Positions 29,403 to 38,479 of a stretch of 64,000 nucleotides of DNA are shown in pieces (position 1 is the stretch's first letter; each line of letters opens with the position of its first letter). Under the pieces are notes generated by a model. It searched no databases and was not told the origin of the DNA. It worked only from the letters and a program-made list of their open reading frames with translations. Location: positions 62,001 through 126,000 of the forward strand of contig CANLGL010000006.1 of assembly GCA_947490345.1 (NCBI GenBank), read 5' to 3'. A program made the translations under genes and the position numbers. This DNA comes from Deltaproteobacteria bacterium (GTDB lineage: Bacteria; Myxococcota_A; UBA796; SXON01).

Positions 29403-29651
29403 TCGGCATCCCGTCCGTCGCGCTCCCCGTCACGGGCCAGCAGCCGCGTCAACAGCGGCCACGCGGCAGCGAGTGAGCGGAGGGCTCCGCCCGTAGGCTG
29501 CGAGCCCCGGCGAGCGCGGCGCCGAAGGCGGCCGCCGAGCTGATCCCGAGCAGGGCGACACCCGCTCACCGAGCGCCGTGGGCGCCACAGCGAGCTGGGC
29601 AGGTCGGGCACTGCGAACGCTACGGGAACACGCTCGCCCATCGCCGCCGAT

Positions 29652-29744
29652 GCGGCGCCACCCCGGGCTACGCTCCAGCACTCCACCGCGAGCCGCCCAT
29701 GCGCATCCTGAACCTGCTGGCCCGCCTGCAACCCGAACACGCCC
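29652..29744. repeat. 93-bp direct repeat, copy B (start of DUF1003 gene)
   Basis: Counterpart of 28706-28798 (2 mismatches). It overlaps the promoter region and first codons of the intact DUF1003 gene, so this is probably the original copy. Confidence 0.85.
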
Positions 29745-30274
29745 AGGTCATCGCGCCCCCGCCCGAACCAGCGCGCCCGATCTCGGCGGCCGTCGCCCAC
29801 AACATCGCCACCCTGCGCGCCCTTCGCCACGCGGCCCTCGCGTCGAGGAGCGCTGAGGCGCGAGCAGCGGACACGATCACCGCGTTTTCGGGGAGCATGC
29901 CCTTTCTCTACTTGCACGCCGCATGGTTCGGGGTCTGGATGGTGCTCAACGTCGGCGCGCATCCGCTGGTCGGCTTCGACCCGTACCCCTTCGGGCTGCT
30001 TACGATGATCGTCTCCTTGGAGGCGATCTTCCTTGCGACCTTCGTCCTGATCTCCCAGAACAAGCAGGGCATCGCCGCCGACCGTCGTGCCGAGTTGGAC
30101 CTTCAGATCAACCTGCTTTCCGAGTACGAAATCACGCGCATGCTGCGGTTGGTCGACGCGATGGCGGAGAAGTTGGGGGTGGCGGAGGCCTTCGACCCCG
30201 CCTTGGACGACCTGGAAACGGACACCCAGCCCGAGGAGGTGCTGCGGAACCTGCAAGGCGGCGATGGCCCGTAG
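29699..30274 (+). CDS. DUF1003 two-helix membrane protein
   Basis: The 191-residue protein matches DUF1003: membrane helix 1 at about 66-86 (MPFLYLHAAWFGVWMVLNV), helix 2 at about 98-118, and the family block FGLLTMIVSLEAIFLATFVL followed by ISQNKQGIAADRRAELDLQI. The cytosolic C-terminus is helical. The family is widespread and uncharacterised. The first 15 codons and upstream sequence are duplicated at 28706-28798, on the other side of the Uma2 gene. Confidence 0.85.
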   Translation: MRILNLLARLQPEHAQVIAPPPEPARPISAAVAHNIATLRALRHAALASRSAEARAADTITAFSGSMPFLYLHAAWFGVWMVLNVGAHPLVGFDPYPFGLLTMIVSLEAIFLATFVLISQNKQGIAADRRAELDLQINLLSEYEITRMLRLVDAMAEKLGVAEAFDPALDDLETDTQPEEVLRNLQGGDGP

Positions 30275-30342
30275 CGGCGGAGCCGACAGCGCGTAGCCTC
30301 ACGCCGCCCACGCCCAAAGCCACCGACGCGGGCAAGCACCTG

Positions 30343-30756
30343 ATGGCGGGCCGTCGGGAGCACCCTGCGATCCACGTGGTCGGGGGGGCGGTCGGGGGCA
30401 CACTCGGGGCCACTGACCGGTCGCGACCGACTCTCGACGGAGTCCCGCTTCGGCCAACCGCGATCAGCTCTCGGGAGCTAAGGTGCACGGTTGCCTGCGA
30501 GTGGCCCGGCACCAACGATTGGGGCTTTGCCTCGACGTGCGGGGCTTACCCCGCCGGGAGCCCACTGGAGAAGTCGGCCGTCGGCACCGGGATGTAAGGG
30601 CCGTCACCTGCCACGGTGACCCGCGCGCTCGTGCAACTGCCCAGCGGCAGCCTGCCGCAAGGTGTCGGGCTCACATGCGCAAAGTTCAGCGCCGTCTCCC
30701 TGCTGGATCACGGCACGCCCTGGTCGGTGCAGGTCACGATTCCGCTCACCCTGTAG
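30343..30756 (+). pseudogene. Possible ghost of a secreted Cys-containing protein
   Basis: One frame reads coding-like text on both sides of an in-frame TAA at 30595: CTVACEWPGTNDWGFASTCG before it, and VTRALVQLPSGSLPQGVGL and SVQVTIPLTL after it, ending at 30756. No start, signal peptide or family is convincing. The stretch lies in the roughly 470-base gap between the DUF1003 gene and the convergent LysM lipoprotein gene. It could be a decayed gene or a chance open frame in GC-rich DNA. Confidence 0.25.
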
Positions 30757-31969
30757 TGCCCACCCAAGCCACCGAAAAGGTCCCGCCCCACGTCGTCGCG
30801 TAGGTCTTCACCTGCACCGGCCGCCCGCGGAGCGAGGCATCGCCCGCGGGCAGATACCCCGACGGGTACAGCACCCCCGCGCGCGCATCGCCGACCCAGC
30901 GGACGCCATCCCCGTACGCCTCCACCATCTGCTCGGCGCCATCGATGTCGAGGAGCAGTTGCCCCCCCTCCCGGCGCAGCCCGCGCAGGGTCCCATTCTG
31001 GACGCCGACCAGCGGCGCCTCCACCCGGGGCTCCGTGGAGCGTGCGAAGGCGACGCGCGGTCCCAGATCCACGGCGGGCGCGCCGACCCTGGCGCCGCCT
31101 AGCATCGTGACAGCCGGAGTGAAGCTGTACAGCAGGCGGCGCATCACCACGGGACTGGTCGCGACCGGAATCAGCTCCCCGCGCTCGTGCCGAAAGCGGC
31201 GGCCGCCCAGGTACCAGCCGACGCTCTCGTCCCGAGGCTCGTCGGCGTCTTCCCACTCGGTCGCGAGTACATCGCAGCGACTTCCCGACTGAAGCAGCGA
31301 GCCGACGCCGAAGTTGTCGGCGCGGAACTGGGCGCCCGGCGTGCCGTCGTCATCGACCACCAGCGCGGTGCCGTGCGTCAGGCCGACGTCGCTGGTGTGG
31401 GTGCGCCATGACACGACCGTCTCCAGCGCCGGGTCGCCATCGAGTTGAACGCGCACCCCGACCAACGAGCGCGCGCTGCGCGCCGGCTCGATCACCGCGT
31501 CGGGAGCGAACCAGAACGGGTCCGTGCCAACGATCGGCAAGCCGACCGCTGCCCTCCCCGGCTGGGTGACGACCAAGGCCATGTCGTCTCCCCCACAGGC
31601 GCACACCGCCCCGCCGCGCCCGGTGTCCACGCACGCGGCGTCGTCACACCCGCTCAACGAGGCCGTCCGAACCGGCACCGGGGCCATCGCACAGGCGGCC
31701 ATCGTCGGCCCTGCGGAGATCCGCGCGACCTCGGGAAGCGTGGTGTCGCGGGTGTCCACGCGCAGCTTGTCGCCGGCGAGGACGTAGTCGGGATTTCGGA
31801 TTCCGTTGGCCCGCGCCAGCGCAGGGTACCCGCCAGGCACGTCGTAGGCCATCGCCACGCCCCACAGGCTGTCGCCGAAGGCCAGGGTGTAGATTCGCTG
31901 GGTTGGGCCCGCGTCGCGGAAGCTGTTGACGGGAACGCAGGACGTGACCAGGAGCAGGAGGGAGAGCAT
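30746..31969 (-). CDS. LysM-domain lipoprotein
   Basis: The product is 407 residues from the ATG at 31969, chosen over an upstream GTG because GAGGG sits 4 bases before it. Signal MLSLLLLVTSC carries no charge. A LysM domain at about 25-75 (YTLAFGDSLWGVAMAYDV, LARANGIRNPDYVLAGDKL) should bind peptidoglycan. The rest is beta-rich with Cys pairs (CDDAACVDTGRGGAVCACGG) and no recognised fold. It is likely anchored in the outer membrane and contacting the cell wall. Confidence 0.75.
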   Translation of the reverse strand: MLSLLLLVTSCVPVNSFRDAGPTQRIYTLAFGDSLWGVAMAYDVPGGYPALARANGIRNPDYVLAGDKLRVDTRDTTLPEVARISAGPTMAACAMAPVPVRTASLSGCDDAACVDTGRGGAVCACGGDDMALVVTQPGRAAVGLPIVGTDPFWFAPDAVIEPARSARSLVGVRVQLDGDPALETVVSWRTHTSDVGLTHGTALVVDDDGTPGAQFRADNFGVGSLLQSGSRCDVLATEWEDADEPRDESVGWYLGGRRFRHERGELIPVATSPVVMRRLLYSFTPAVTMLGGARVGAPAVDLGPRVAFARSTEPRVEAPLVGVQNGTLRGLRREGGQLLLDIDGAEQMVEAYGDGVRWVGDARAGVLYPSGYLPAGDASLRGRPVQVKTYATTWGGTFSVAWVGTTG

Positions 31970-32035
31970 CCCGCCCTCGACCACCGCGGCGCCCTACGGT
32001 TCGTCCCGAAGTGTCTCCTGGACGTCCGTCTCGGC

Positions 32036-32359
32036 TCACAGCGCGAAGAAGGCAGAAAGCGCCCGCAAGAGGTTGGCCTGGGTCTCCCCGTCGAGCTGAC
32101 CCGCCCTCCTGCTCAGTCGACGCCGGTCGACGCACCGAAGCTGGTCGACCGTGATTGTCGCGTCGCGCCCGTCAAAGTGGGTTGCGACTCTCGATGCGTA
32201 GGGGAAATGCCCCGTCGTCATCGGGGCGACGGTGAACCACGACACCCGCTCGTTGAACTCATCGGGCGACACGATGACGGCGGGGCGGGTCTTTGCGATC
32301 TCGCTGCCGACGGTGGGATCGAGCGCGCACCACCAAACCTCAAAGCGACGCGGGCTCAC
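32036..32359 (-). CDS. mazF: MazF/PemK-type endoribonuclease toxin
   Basis: The 107-residue toxin has the PemK fold signature: RRFEVWWCALDPTVGSEIAKTRPAVIVSPDEFN, then VTVDQLR-like TITVDQLRCVDRRRL. The GSEIAKTRP loop and the TVDQLR strand carry the residues used for mRNA cleavage in the family. It starts inside the last codons of mazE (4-base overlap, ATGA) as in classical mazEF operons. It seems intact. The cleavage sequence cannot be predicted. Confidence 0.9.
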   Translation of the reverse strand: MSPRRFEVWWCALDPTVGSEIAKTRPAVIVSPDEFNERVSWFTVAPMTTGHFPYASRVATHFDGRDATITVDQLRCVDRRRLSRRAGQLDGETQANLLRALSAFFAL

Positions 32360-32610
32360 CAGCGTTGTTCCTTGTCGAACTCATCGACCATGTCCTCGGG
32401 CCACGCCATCGCTGCGTCCCCGTTGGCGACCATCTGGTCGACGGACTCGGCCCAACCGGCGCGCGGATGCGCTGCGGAGGGACGGATCACGATTTCGCCT
32501 TCGCGAACCTCAAGGGTAACCTCGTCCAGGATGCCAGCTTGCTCAAGCAGCGGCCTAGGAATGCGTATCCCCCGGCTGTTCCCCCAGTTGACGACGCGGG
32601 CTTGAATCAT
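32356..32610 (-). CDS. mazE: MazE-type AbrB-fold antitoxin
   Basis: The 84-residue antitoxin has the swapped-hairpin DNA-binding N-terminus (VVNWGNSRGIRIPRPLLEQAG, LEVREGEIVIRPS) and an acidic C-terminal tail (WPEDMVDEFDKEQ) that would wrap the toxin. GAGG lies 5 bases before the ATG. A TGTATACA palindrome 20-27 bases upstream is a likely site for autoregulation with MazF. Confidence 0.9.
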   Translation of the reverse strand: MIQARVVNWGNSRGIRIPRPLLEQAGILDEVTLEVREGEIVIRPSAAHPRAGWAESVDQMVANGDAAMAWPEDMVDEFDKEQRW

Positions 32611-32620
32611 GGCGACCTCG

Positions 32621-32637
32621 GATACCTATTGTATACA
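32621..32637 (-). promoter_or_regulatory. mazEF promoter/operator candidate
   Basis: On the minus strand TGTATACA (32630-32637) is an 8-bp palindrome overlapping a -10-like TACAAT (32628-32633), with a second GGTATC half-site at 32621-32626. MazE-type antitoxins bind AT-rich alternating palindromes over their own promoter. Confidence 0.4.
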
Positions 32638-32662
32638 CGTCGCCGCGCCCCCGTCGATTACC

Positions 32663-32968
32663 TCAGCACGTCTCCACTTCCGATTCCTGATGCGTCAGGA
32701 TGGTGCAGTCGCCCGTCGGCGTCGCGCAACACAAGAGCGTGTACCCATTTTCGACGTCGCCCTCGGAGAGGATGAACTGTTCGTCAAGCTTCACCACGCC
32801 CGAGAGCACGCGGCCCGCGCAGGTGCTGCACGCGGCGGAGCGACAGGAGTACGGAAGCGCCAGCCCCCGGGCCTCGGCCGCCTCCAGGATCGGCTGATCG
32901 TCCTGGCACGGGATGGTGACGTCGAGCCCGCGGGCGGGATTGTGGAGACGGATCTGGTAGGTCGGCAT
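32663..32968 (-). CDS. Plant-type 2Fe-2S ferredoxin
   Basis: The 101-residue protein (ATG at 32968) has the 2Fe-2S ligand pattern CRSAACSTCAGRV with a fourth Cys in LLCCATP, within a beta-grasp fold (YQIRLHNPARGLDVTIPCQ, ILEAAEARGLALPYSC). It would transfer electrons in the cytosol; the partner is unknown. The longer frame upstream is only the reverse shadow of other sequence. The gene follows the S46 peptidase gene by 14 bases on the same strand. Confidence 0.88.
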   Translation of the reverse strand: MPTYQIRLHNPARGLDVTIPCQDDQPILEAAEARGLALPYSCRSAACSTCAGRVLSGVVKLDEQFILSEGDVENGYTLLCCATPTGDCTILTHQESEVETC

Positions 32969-32982
32969 CGCCGGCGTTGCTA

Positions 32983-35127
32983 TCAGATCGCGGGCGCCAC
33001 GCCCATCTCCAACAACAGGCCATCCGCCTTCTGGACCGCGTCGAGGTACCAGAGCAGGTAGCGGACATCCACGCTGATGCAGCGGGTCTTGTCGAGTTCG
33101 AAGCGCCAATCGCTGGCGATGCCCTCGATGTTGCCGTCAAACGCGAGCCCCACCAGCCGCCCCCGTCCGTCCAGCACCGGCGAGCCGCTGTTGCCTCCGG
33201 TGATGTCGAGGTCGCTCAGGAAGTTCACCGGTACCGAACCGAGGGTCGGATCAATCCAGGGGCCCCATTTTTCCGCCGCGATGGCGTCCAGAAGCGGCTT
33301 CGGCGCCGCGAAGGGCCAGTCTCCGGCCTTCTCGGCGAGGCCGAGGACCGTCGTCTGACTGCCGTACTTGACCGCGTCGCGGGGGGAGTAGCCCTGCACC
33401 GTACCCACGCTCACGCGGAGCGTGCCGTTGGCGTCAGGGTAGGTCCGGGCGGGATCCATCCCCCGCAGTGCTTCGGCGTACAGCGGGCGGGTGCGGAGCT
33501 CAGCGCCGCGGCGGGTCTTGTCGCGCTCTTCGCGGGCCGCTTCGTACGGTCGAAGCGCCACCGCCAGCGAGATGAACGGATCCGCCGAGGCGACGAATGC
33601 GCCCTCGGGCCGCCCGAACCACGCCTCACGCTGGTCGGCATCCGCCAGCGCCGGAGCGTCATACAATCGCGATGCCGCCCTCGCTGCGAGCCCGACAGCA
33701 TCGAGCTTGTCGCCGCTCGGTGCTCCCAGCCACGCCATCAGCTCGGCCGGGCGTTCGGCCGCGGGAAGGGACAAGAGCTCGGTCAAAAAACGCTCGAAGA
33801 TCGCGCGCTCGGACGGCAGGTGCAGCCCGGCCTGGAGCTCGACGACGCGGGCGCGGGCGCGGTCACGATCGCGCTCCTGAAAGCCAAGCTCGCGGCGCGC
33901 GTCGGGCTTCTGCCCCTCCAGCGACCAGCGGAACATCGTGCTCGCGGCGTGTAGCAGGTCGCCCCTGGCAATCCAATCCATCAGGCTGTCGCGACGTAAG
34001 TGCTCCTCGCCCTCGACGGCGGCCAGGCGCAGGGCGTCGATTGGCGCGCGGTACCGGGCCAGCCGCGCCGGGTCGGCGGCGATCCAGGAGTCCAGCGCCG
34101 CGTCCCGGGCGCGCGCCGCTGCCACCATGTTGCCCCGTCGGAACGCCTCCAGCGTGCCCTTGGCGTTGAAGAGCCCGTTGCCGATGGACCCGCGCGACGG
34201 ACCGACCAGCGCCGAGGCGGCCGGATCGGCCTCGATTGTCGCCGTCAGCAGATCGAAGACGCCCGTCGCGTGCTTGATGGTCTCGGGCAGCTTCAACCGA
34301 GCTTCGTGCTCCACCTCGACCGCGGCTCGCCAGCGTTCGGTGTGGCCGGGGTAGCCAGCGACCATCACGAAGCTTCCCGGGGAGATGCCGCGGGTAGCGA
34401 CAACCAGGCGATGGCGCGGCGCGTAGGGCACGTTGTCGGGCGAGTACGCTGCCGGCTTCCCGTCGGGACCGACGTACGCGCGCAAAAAGAAAAAGTCGCC
34501 CGAATGGCGCGGCCAATGCCAGTTGTCGACCTCGTCGCCATAGTTGCCGACCATGTCCGGAGGCGCCATGACCACGCGCAGGTCCCGCAGCTCGATCTGC
34601 CGGATGAGGGAGTAGCGCTCGCCCTCGTAGAAGCTGGCCACGCGACAGCGGTACGCGCCCGACTTCTCGCAGGCGGCGACGAGCTTGCGGGTGGCATCGT
34701 CGGTGAGGTCCACCCGCTGCCGATCGTCGCGGGCCCTGTCCGCCGCGGTCCTGATCTTGCGCGTGACATCTTCGAACCCGTCGGTGATCCACACCCGTCT
34801 CATCGCGCCCGCCGAGCGTTCGTCGGCCCGCGTGGGCGCGTAGAAGCCGCTTTCGAGCAGGCTCTCGCCGTCCTTCTGGGCGCGTTGGAGCATGCCGACG
34901 CCGCAGTGGTGGTTGGTCACCAACAAGCCCAGGTCGCTGACGAACGACGCGGTGCATCCGCCAAGGCTGACCACCGCCCCCAGCGGGGCATTGCCGAGGT
35001 CGCCGAGCCGCGCCGGATCGTCCAGGTATCCCGCGGCACGAAGGGTTGGGGCGAGGGCGGGGAGCTGTGAGGGCTCCCACATTCCTTCCACGGCGAAAGC
35101 GGTGGCGGCGAGGGCGAGCAGATGCAT
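32983..35127 (-). CDS. S46-family dipeptidyl peptidase (DPP7/DPP11-like)
   Basis: The 714-residue exported serine peptidase has a short signal peptide (MHLLALAATAFAVEG). Family motifs: GCTASFVSDLGLLVTNHHC with the catalytic His74, DNWHWPRHSGDFFFLRAYV with the catalytic Asp, and GGNSGSPVLDGRGRLVGLAFDG with the nucleophilic Ser. S46 enzymes release dipeptides from the N-terminus of peptides and feed amino acid catabolism in the periplasm. Specificity is not readable without alignment to the S1-site residue. It is likely cotranscribed with the ferredoxin gene. Confidence 0.92.
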   Translation of the reverse strand: MHLLALAATAFAVEGMWEPSQLPALAPTLRAAGYLDDPARLGDLGNAPLGAVVSLGGCTASFVSDLGLLVTNHHCGVGMLQRAQKDGESLLESGFYAPTRADERSAGAMRRVWITDGFEDVTRKIRTAADRARDDRQRVDLTDDATRKLVAACEKSGAYRCRVASFYEGERYSLIRQIELRDLRVVMAPPDMVGNYGDEVDNWHWPRHSGDFFFLRAYVGPDGKPAAYSPDNVPYAPRHRLVVATRGISPGSFVMVAGYPGHTERWRAAVEVEHEARLKLPETIKHATGVFDLLTATIEADPAASALVGPSRGSIGNGLFNAKGTLEAFRRGNMVAAARARDAALDSWIAADPARLARYRAPIDALRLAAVEGEEHLRRDSLMDWIARGDLLHAASTMFRWSLEGQKPDARRELGFQERDRDRARARVVELQAGLHLPSERAIFERFLTELLSLPAAERPAELMAWLGAPSGDKLDAVGLAARAASRLYDAPALADADQREAWFGRPEGAFVASADPFISLAVALRPYEAAREERDKTRRGAELRTRPLYAEALRGMDPARTYPDANGTLRVSVGTVQGYSPRDAVKYGSQTTVLGLAEKAGDWPFAAPKPLLDAIAAEKWGPWIDPTLGSVPVNFLSDLDITGGNSGSPVLDGRGRLVGLAFDGNIEGIASDWRFELDKTRCISVDVRYLLWYLDAVQKADGLLLEMGVAPAI

Positions 35128-35299
35128 GGCGGCGGCCTACTCCGCGGGGTGGATGGTAGCCATCCGCCGCCCACGGACGGGCTTCTGGGCTCGGTACCGG
35201 CTCCCGTGAACGGCCTGAGTTTTGACCGCTTCTTGACCAAACACACTTGCCCCCCCCCCATCGAACTTTGTTACCGTTGCGATACACCAGGGGTTTGGC

Positions 35300-35695
35300 A
35301 TGGCTTGTTCAACGATCAACGTGATGATTCCGGCGATGGACGTGTGGACCAAAGGCAGCGATGCCAACCGCGTGCAGTTCCGGATCTCGGGCTTCCAGTC
35401 CACCGCCGGCTTCAAGGACGTTCGACCCATACTGGAGTTGCTGTCGCTCAGCGGGGGCCTGGTGATCGAGGTCGGTTACGAAACCGCGAACAACGAGGGC
35501 TCGCCGGATGCGATCGCGTGGCTGGCCAACTTCGCCGCCTCCACGGAGGGTGTCACCACCGGCACCTGGACCGACATCGCCAGCGCCCTGGCGGCCAAGG
35601 CGAGCGTTCGCTGGTGGCTCGGCGTCAAGAACGCCAACGCGGGCACGCTGCGGGAGCTGGGGCGAATCATGGGCGGCCGAATCGAGCTGCGCTAG
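35300..35695 (+). CDS. Hypothetical 131-residue protein
   Basis: The protein has no signal peptide or membrane segment. It alternates strands and helices (INVMIPAMDVWTKGSDANRVQFRIS, LSGGLVIEVGYETANNEG, ASVRWWLGVKNANAGTLREL). No family was recognised. A homopolymer run of ten C lies about 50 bases upstream. The next gene starts 9 bases after its stop, so they are probably cotranscribed. The first ATG follows GGGG with weak spacing. Confidence 0.5.
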   Translation: MACSTINVMIPAMDVWTKGSDANRVQFRISGFQSTAGFKDVRPILELLSLSGGLVIEVGYETANNEGSPDAIAWLANFAASTEGVTTGTWTDIASALAAKASVRWWLGVKNANAGTLRELGRIMGGRIELR

Positions 35696-35704
35696 GCGCC
35701 CGCG

Positions 35705-37387
35705 ATGGCCTGGTCAACGCCTACGTCGGCGGTCACGGTGGTGCTCCCTTATGGTACCGCCAAGGCCCCCGGCTGTTCGCCTTTGTTGTACCTCAGCAAT
35801 GTGTGCGCGGTGAACATGCCCACCCGCTGGGGCCTCGTCGACCGTGTCCGGCTGTACGGCGTGGACAGCCGCGCGGCGGAAAGCGCCATCAGCTACGACC
35901 TGATCGGCCTGAGCGGCTGCACACCGGCGCTCGGGTCGGACTTTCCGCTGCGACCGTTGATGATGCCCGGCTGCACCAGTGGCGCGGTTCAACTTGGCGT
36001 GGGCGCCGACTTCACCTTTGCGTACCTCGATGCATCCTCCCAATTTCTGCCCGAATGGCTCATCGACCCTGGGCTGGTCACCTCGGCGGGATCCATTCTT
36101 GGCTACACCTGCGTCCCAAAAGCCCGCCTACACAACGACTGGACGACCCTCGAAAAAGACTACGATGCCGGCACCGAGGCGGTCCGAGAGTACAACCAAG
36201 CAGGGTCGACCTACGCGCATCCCGACGTCGTCAAGCTGCCTGACGGGCGATGGCTGATGGTCCTACAGCGGACCACGTTGCCCTATCCGTTGGACCTGTC
36301 CACGTTTCCGCCCGTTTTCGGCGGGCTGGACCGCGGCCCGTCCGAGGCTGTTGCCGGCAACGCCGGGAGCCCAGAGTGCGCCAACGCCGAGATCGTCGCG
36401 TGGTTGGCCGACGACGAAGACTTCACCCAGAACCTCCGCGGCCCCTACTGGATGGTCGATGCCACCGACGCGCTGCCGGTGTCGGAGTGGCCCGCGGCGG
36501 CCACCACCTGGCCGATCCGACCCCGCTGGTTCGTCGGAGTGCCCTCTGCCGTGGTGGTGGGGGACAACCTGTACCTGTACTACGCCATCGATCGCAGCAT
36601 GAACTGGTCGGGGCGGAACGGGCCCAACAAACTGGATGAAGACACCCCGGCGATGTGCGCGGGCTTGGGGGGCGACGTCTACTCGGACCCGAGCGAATAC
36701 CGGCTTGCCTTCCGGGACTACGAAAACGCCGCCAGCCCCGACGGGGCCGGTCTGGCCCACCAGGTCTTCGAGATCGCGGACCTGTTGCGCTGGATGGACT
36801 TCATCGACGGCTGGGGGGTGCAGGAGTCCGACTGGGTGCGCGCGCAGGCCGCCGGCCTCTCGATCGTCGCGCCCGGATCACATGGTGGGCGGGTGCGTAT
36901 CTGGGTGAAGTGGGGGCCCTTCGCGATCGGTCGCATCGAAACGTGGTCGGGAAACGGGGTGCTTGTCGACCCCGCCGTCGAGTGGTGCGCCAAGGAGGAA
37001 CGGTTTGCCCTGGTCACCCCGCTCTCCAAGTGCCCAGCGCCGGCTCAGGGGTGCGGCATCTGGCGGGCCAGGGGCATCGCCTCGGGTGAGACATGGGGCT
37101 TTTTACCCAGCGCGCAGGTCGGGAAGGACTTCAGGATCGAGTTGTCGACGTCGCCGCTCGTTGCCGACGCCGCCACCAGCGCCGACATGGTCGTGGAGGC
37201 GCCGCTCGGCACGGGCGTGGGCGACATCACCCAGTACCTCGACCCGACGCTGACCTACGCCGGTACGGTCGGGGGCACCGCCTACTTCTATGTGATCGCC
37301 GGAGAGAACGTCTCGGACGGCGGCGGGCCCAGCCACGCCTTCAACCAGGTGGTCATCCGCGGCGAACGGGACGACGTGTGCTCCTGA
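35705..37387 (+). CDS. Hypothetical GH43/five-bladed-propeller-like protein
   Basis: The 560-residue protein carries propeller-like turns: AHPDVVKLPDGRWLMVLQR, PSAVVVGDNLYLYYAIDRS and GYTCVPKARLHNDW. These resemble the five-bladed propellers of glycoside hydrolases such as GH43, but no catalytic triad could be assigned. Eleven or more cysteines suggest export, yet the N-terminus (MAWSTPTSAVTVVLPYG) is not a clear signal peptide. Its stop overlaps the GTG of the following lipoprotein gene by 10 bases. Confidence 0.5.
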   Translation: MAWSTPTSAVTVVLPYGTAKAPGCSPLLYLSNVCAVNMPTRWGLVDRVRLYGVDSRAAESAISYDLIGLSGCTPALGSDFPLRPLMMPGCTSGAVQLGVGADFTFAYLDASSQFLPEWLIDPGLVTSAGSILGYTCVPKARLHNDWTTLEKDYDAGTEAVREYNQAGSTYAHPDVVKLPDGRWLMVLQRTTLPYPLDLSTFPPVFGGLDRGPSEAVAGNAGSPECANAEIVAWLADDEDFTQNLRGPYWMVDATDALPVSEWPAAATTWPIRPRWFVGVPSAVVVGDNLYLYYAIDRSMNWSGRNGPNKLDEDTPAMCAGLGGDVYSDPSEYRLAFRDYENAASPDGAGLAHQVFEIADLLRWMDFIDGWGVQESDWVRAQAAGLSIVAPGSHGGRVRIWVKWGPFAIGRIETWSGNGVLVDPAVEWCAKEERFALVTPLSKCPAPAQGCGIWRARGIASGETWGFLPSAQVGKDFRIELSTSPLVADAATSADMVVEAPLGTGVGDITQYLDPTLTYAGTVGGTAYFYVIAGENVSDGGGPSHAFNQVVIRGERDDVCS

Positions 37388-38448
37388 TCCTCCTGGCCTG
37401 CGAACCGCCCTCCAGCGCGGGCGTCGTCCCGGGCGACGAAATGGCTGCCGACAGCGGTGCCGCAGACTCGGTGGAGACCGGCGACACCGCCGACACCGCG
37501 CCAGACACCGCCGACACGGGCGACACCGCCGACACGGGCGACCCGCCCCGCACCGATTGCGACAATGTCTGGGACTACTCCAGCGCCCCGACCGGGCCGC
37601 CAGTGTTTATCGAGGTGTCCGCCGGCCGGACGACCACCTGCGGGCTCCTGGAGTCGGGCGAGATCTGGTGCTGGGGCGCCACGAAGTATTGGGACCGCCC
37701 AGCGCCGCCGCTCGGCCGTTTCCACGCTCTGGTTCAGGCGGGCGGCTCGGCCTGCGCCATCGATGACCAGGACCGCGCCGTGTGTTGGGGCGACTGGGTC
37801 GACGAATCCGAGCCTCCCCCGTGCGAGTACTGGCAACAGTACCAGCGCATTACCGGCGGAACCGCGTTTGGCCTTGACGCGACGGGGGCGCTCACGGGAG
37901 GCAGCGGTCGCGCTACGGTGGCAGGAGGGCCGTTCGTGCGGATCGAGAGCGGTCTGTACGGTACTTGTGCCAGAGATGCCGACGGATTTTTGACGTGCAC
38001 GAACATCTATGAGGCTGGCACGGACGACTCTCCGCCCGACGCCCCCGTCACCGACTTCGACTACGACAGTTGGGCCGGGTGCGCGGTGCTCGCCGCGGAC
38101 GGCACGCTGAGCTGTTGGGGAGGCGAGATCCCGACTTCGAGTGACCGCGATTACAATTGGATGAAGCTCGCCGTCCCGCCCGAAGGCGAGTTCGTCGCCG
38201 TCGCCGTCGACATCGACTACGCCTGCGCCGTGGGTGTGGACGGCTCGATACAGTGTTTCAGCGGCTCTTACCGCGAAGACTATGGCTGGCTCTATCCCTG
38301 GATGGAGTCGGGGCGGCCCTTCAGCCCCGAGGGGAACGACTGGATCGACGTCGACATCGAGAACGAGAACGCCTGCGGCCTGCACGCCGACGGGCGTATC
38401 GAGTGTTGGGGCGACAACACGTACGGACAGATGGACGGGCCCACCTGA
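37378..38448 (+). CDS. RCC1-like repeat lipoprotein with Asp-Thr-Gly stalk
   Basis: The product is 356 residues from a GTG at 37378. The signal is extremely short (MLLILLAC, Cys at residue 8) and uncharged. A stalk of TGDTADT/DTADTGD units follows (residues 26-55). The rest is an RCC1-type propeller: CGLLESGEIWCWG, CAIDDQDRAVCWG, CAVLAADGTLSCWGG, CAVGVDGSIQCFSG and CGLHADGRIECWGDNTYGQ. Each blade has a paired Cys, probably a disulfide. It is a surface protein probably used for binding. Confidence 0.75.
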   Translation: MLLILLACEPPSSAGVVPGDEMAADSGAADSVETGDTADTAPDTADTGDTADTGDPPRTDCDNVWDYSSAPTGPPVFIEVSAGRTTTCGLLESGEIWCWGATKYWDRPAPPLGRFHALVQAGGSACAIDDQDRAVCWGDWVDESEPPPCEYWQQYQRITGGTAFGLDATGALTGGSGRATVAGGPFVRIESGLYGTCARDADGFLTCTNIYEAGTDDSPPDAPVTDFDYDSWAGCAVLAADGTLSCWGGEIPTSSDRDYNWMKLAVPPEGEFVAVAVDIDYACAVGVDGSIQCFSGSYREDYGWLYPWMESGRPFSPEGNDWIDVDIENENACGLHADGRIECWGDNTYGQMDGPT

Positions 38449-38479
38449 GCGCTGGGCCGAGGCGCCCCACTCCGCCCGA

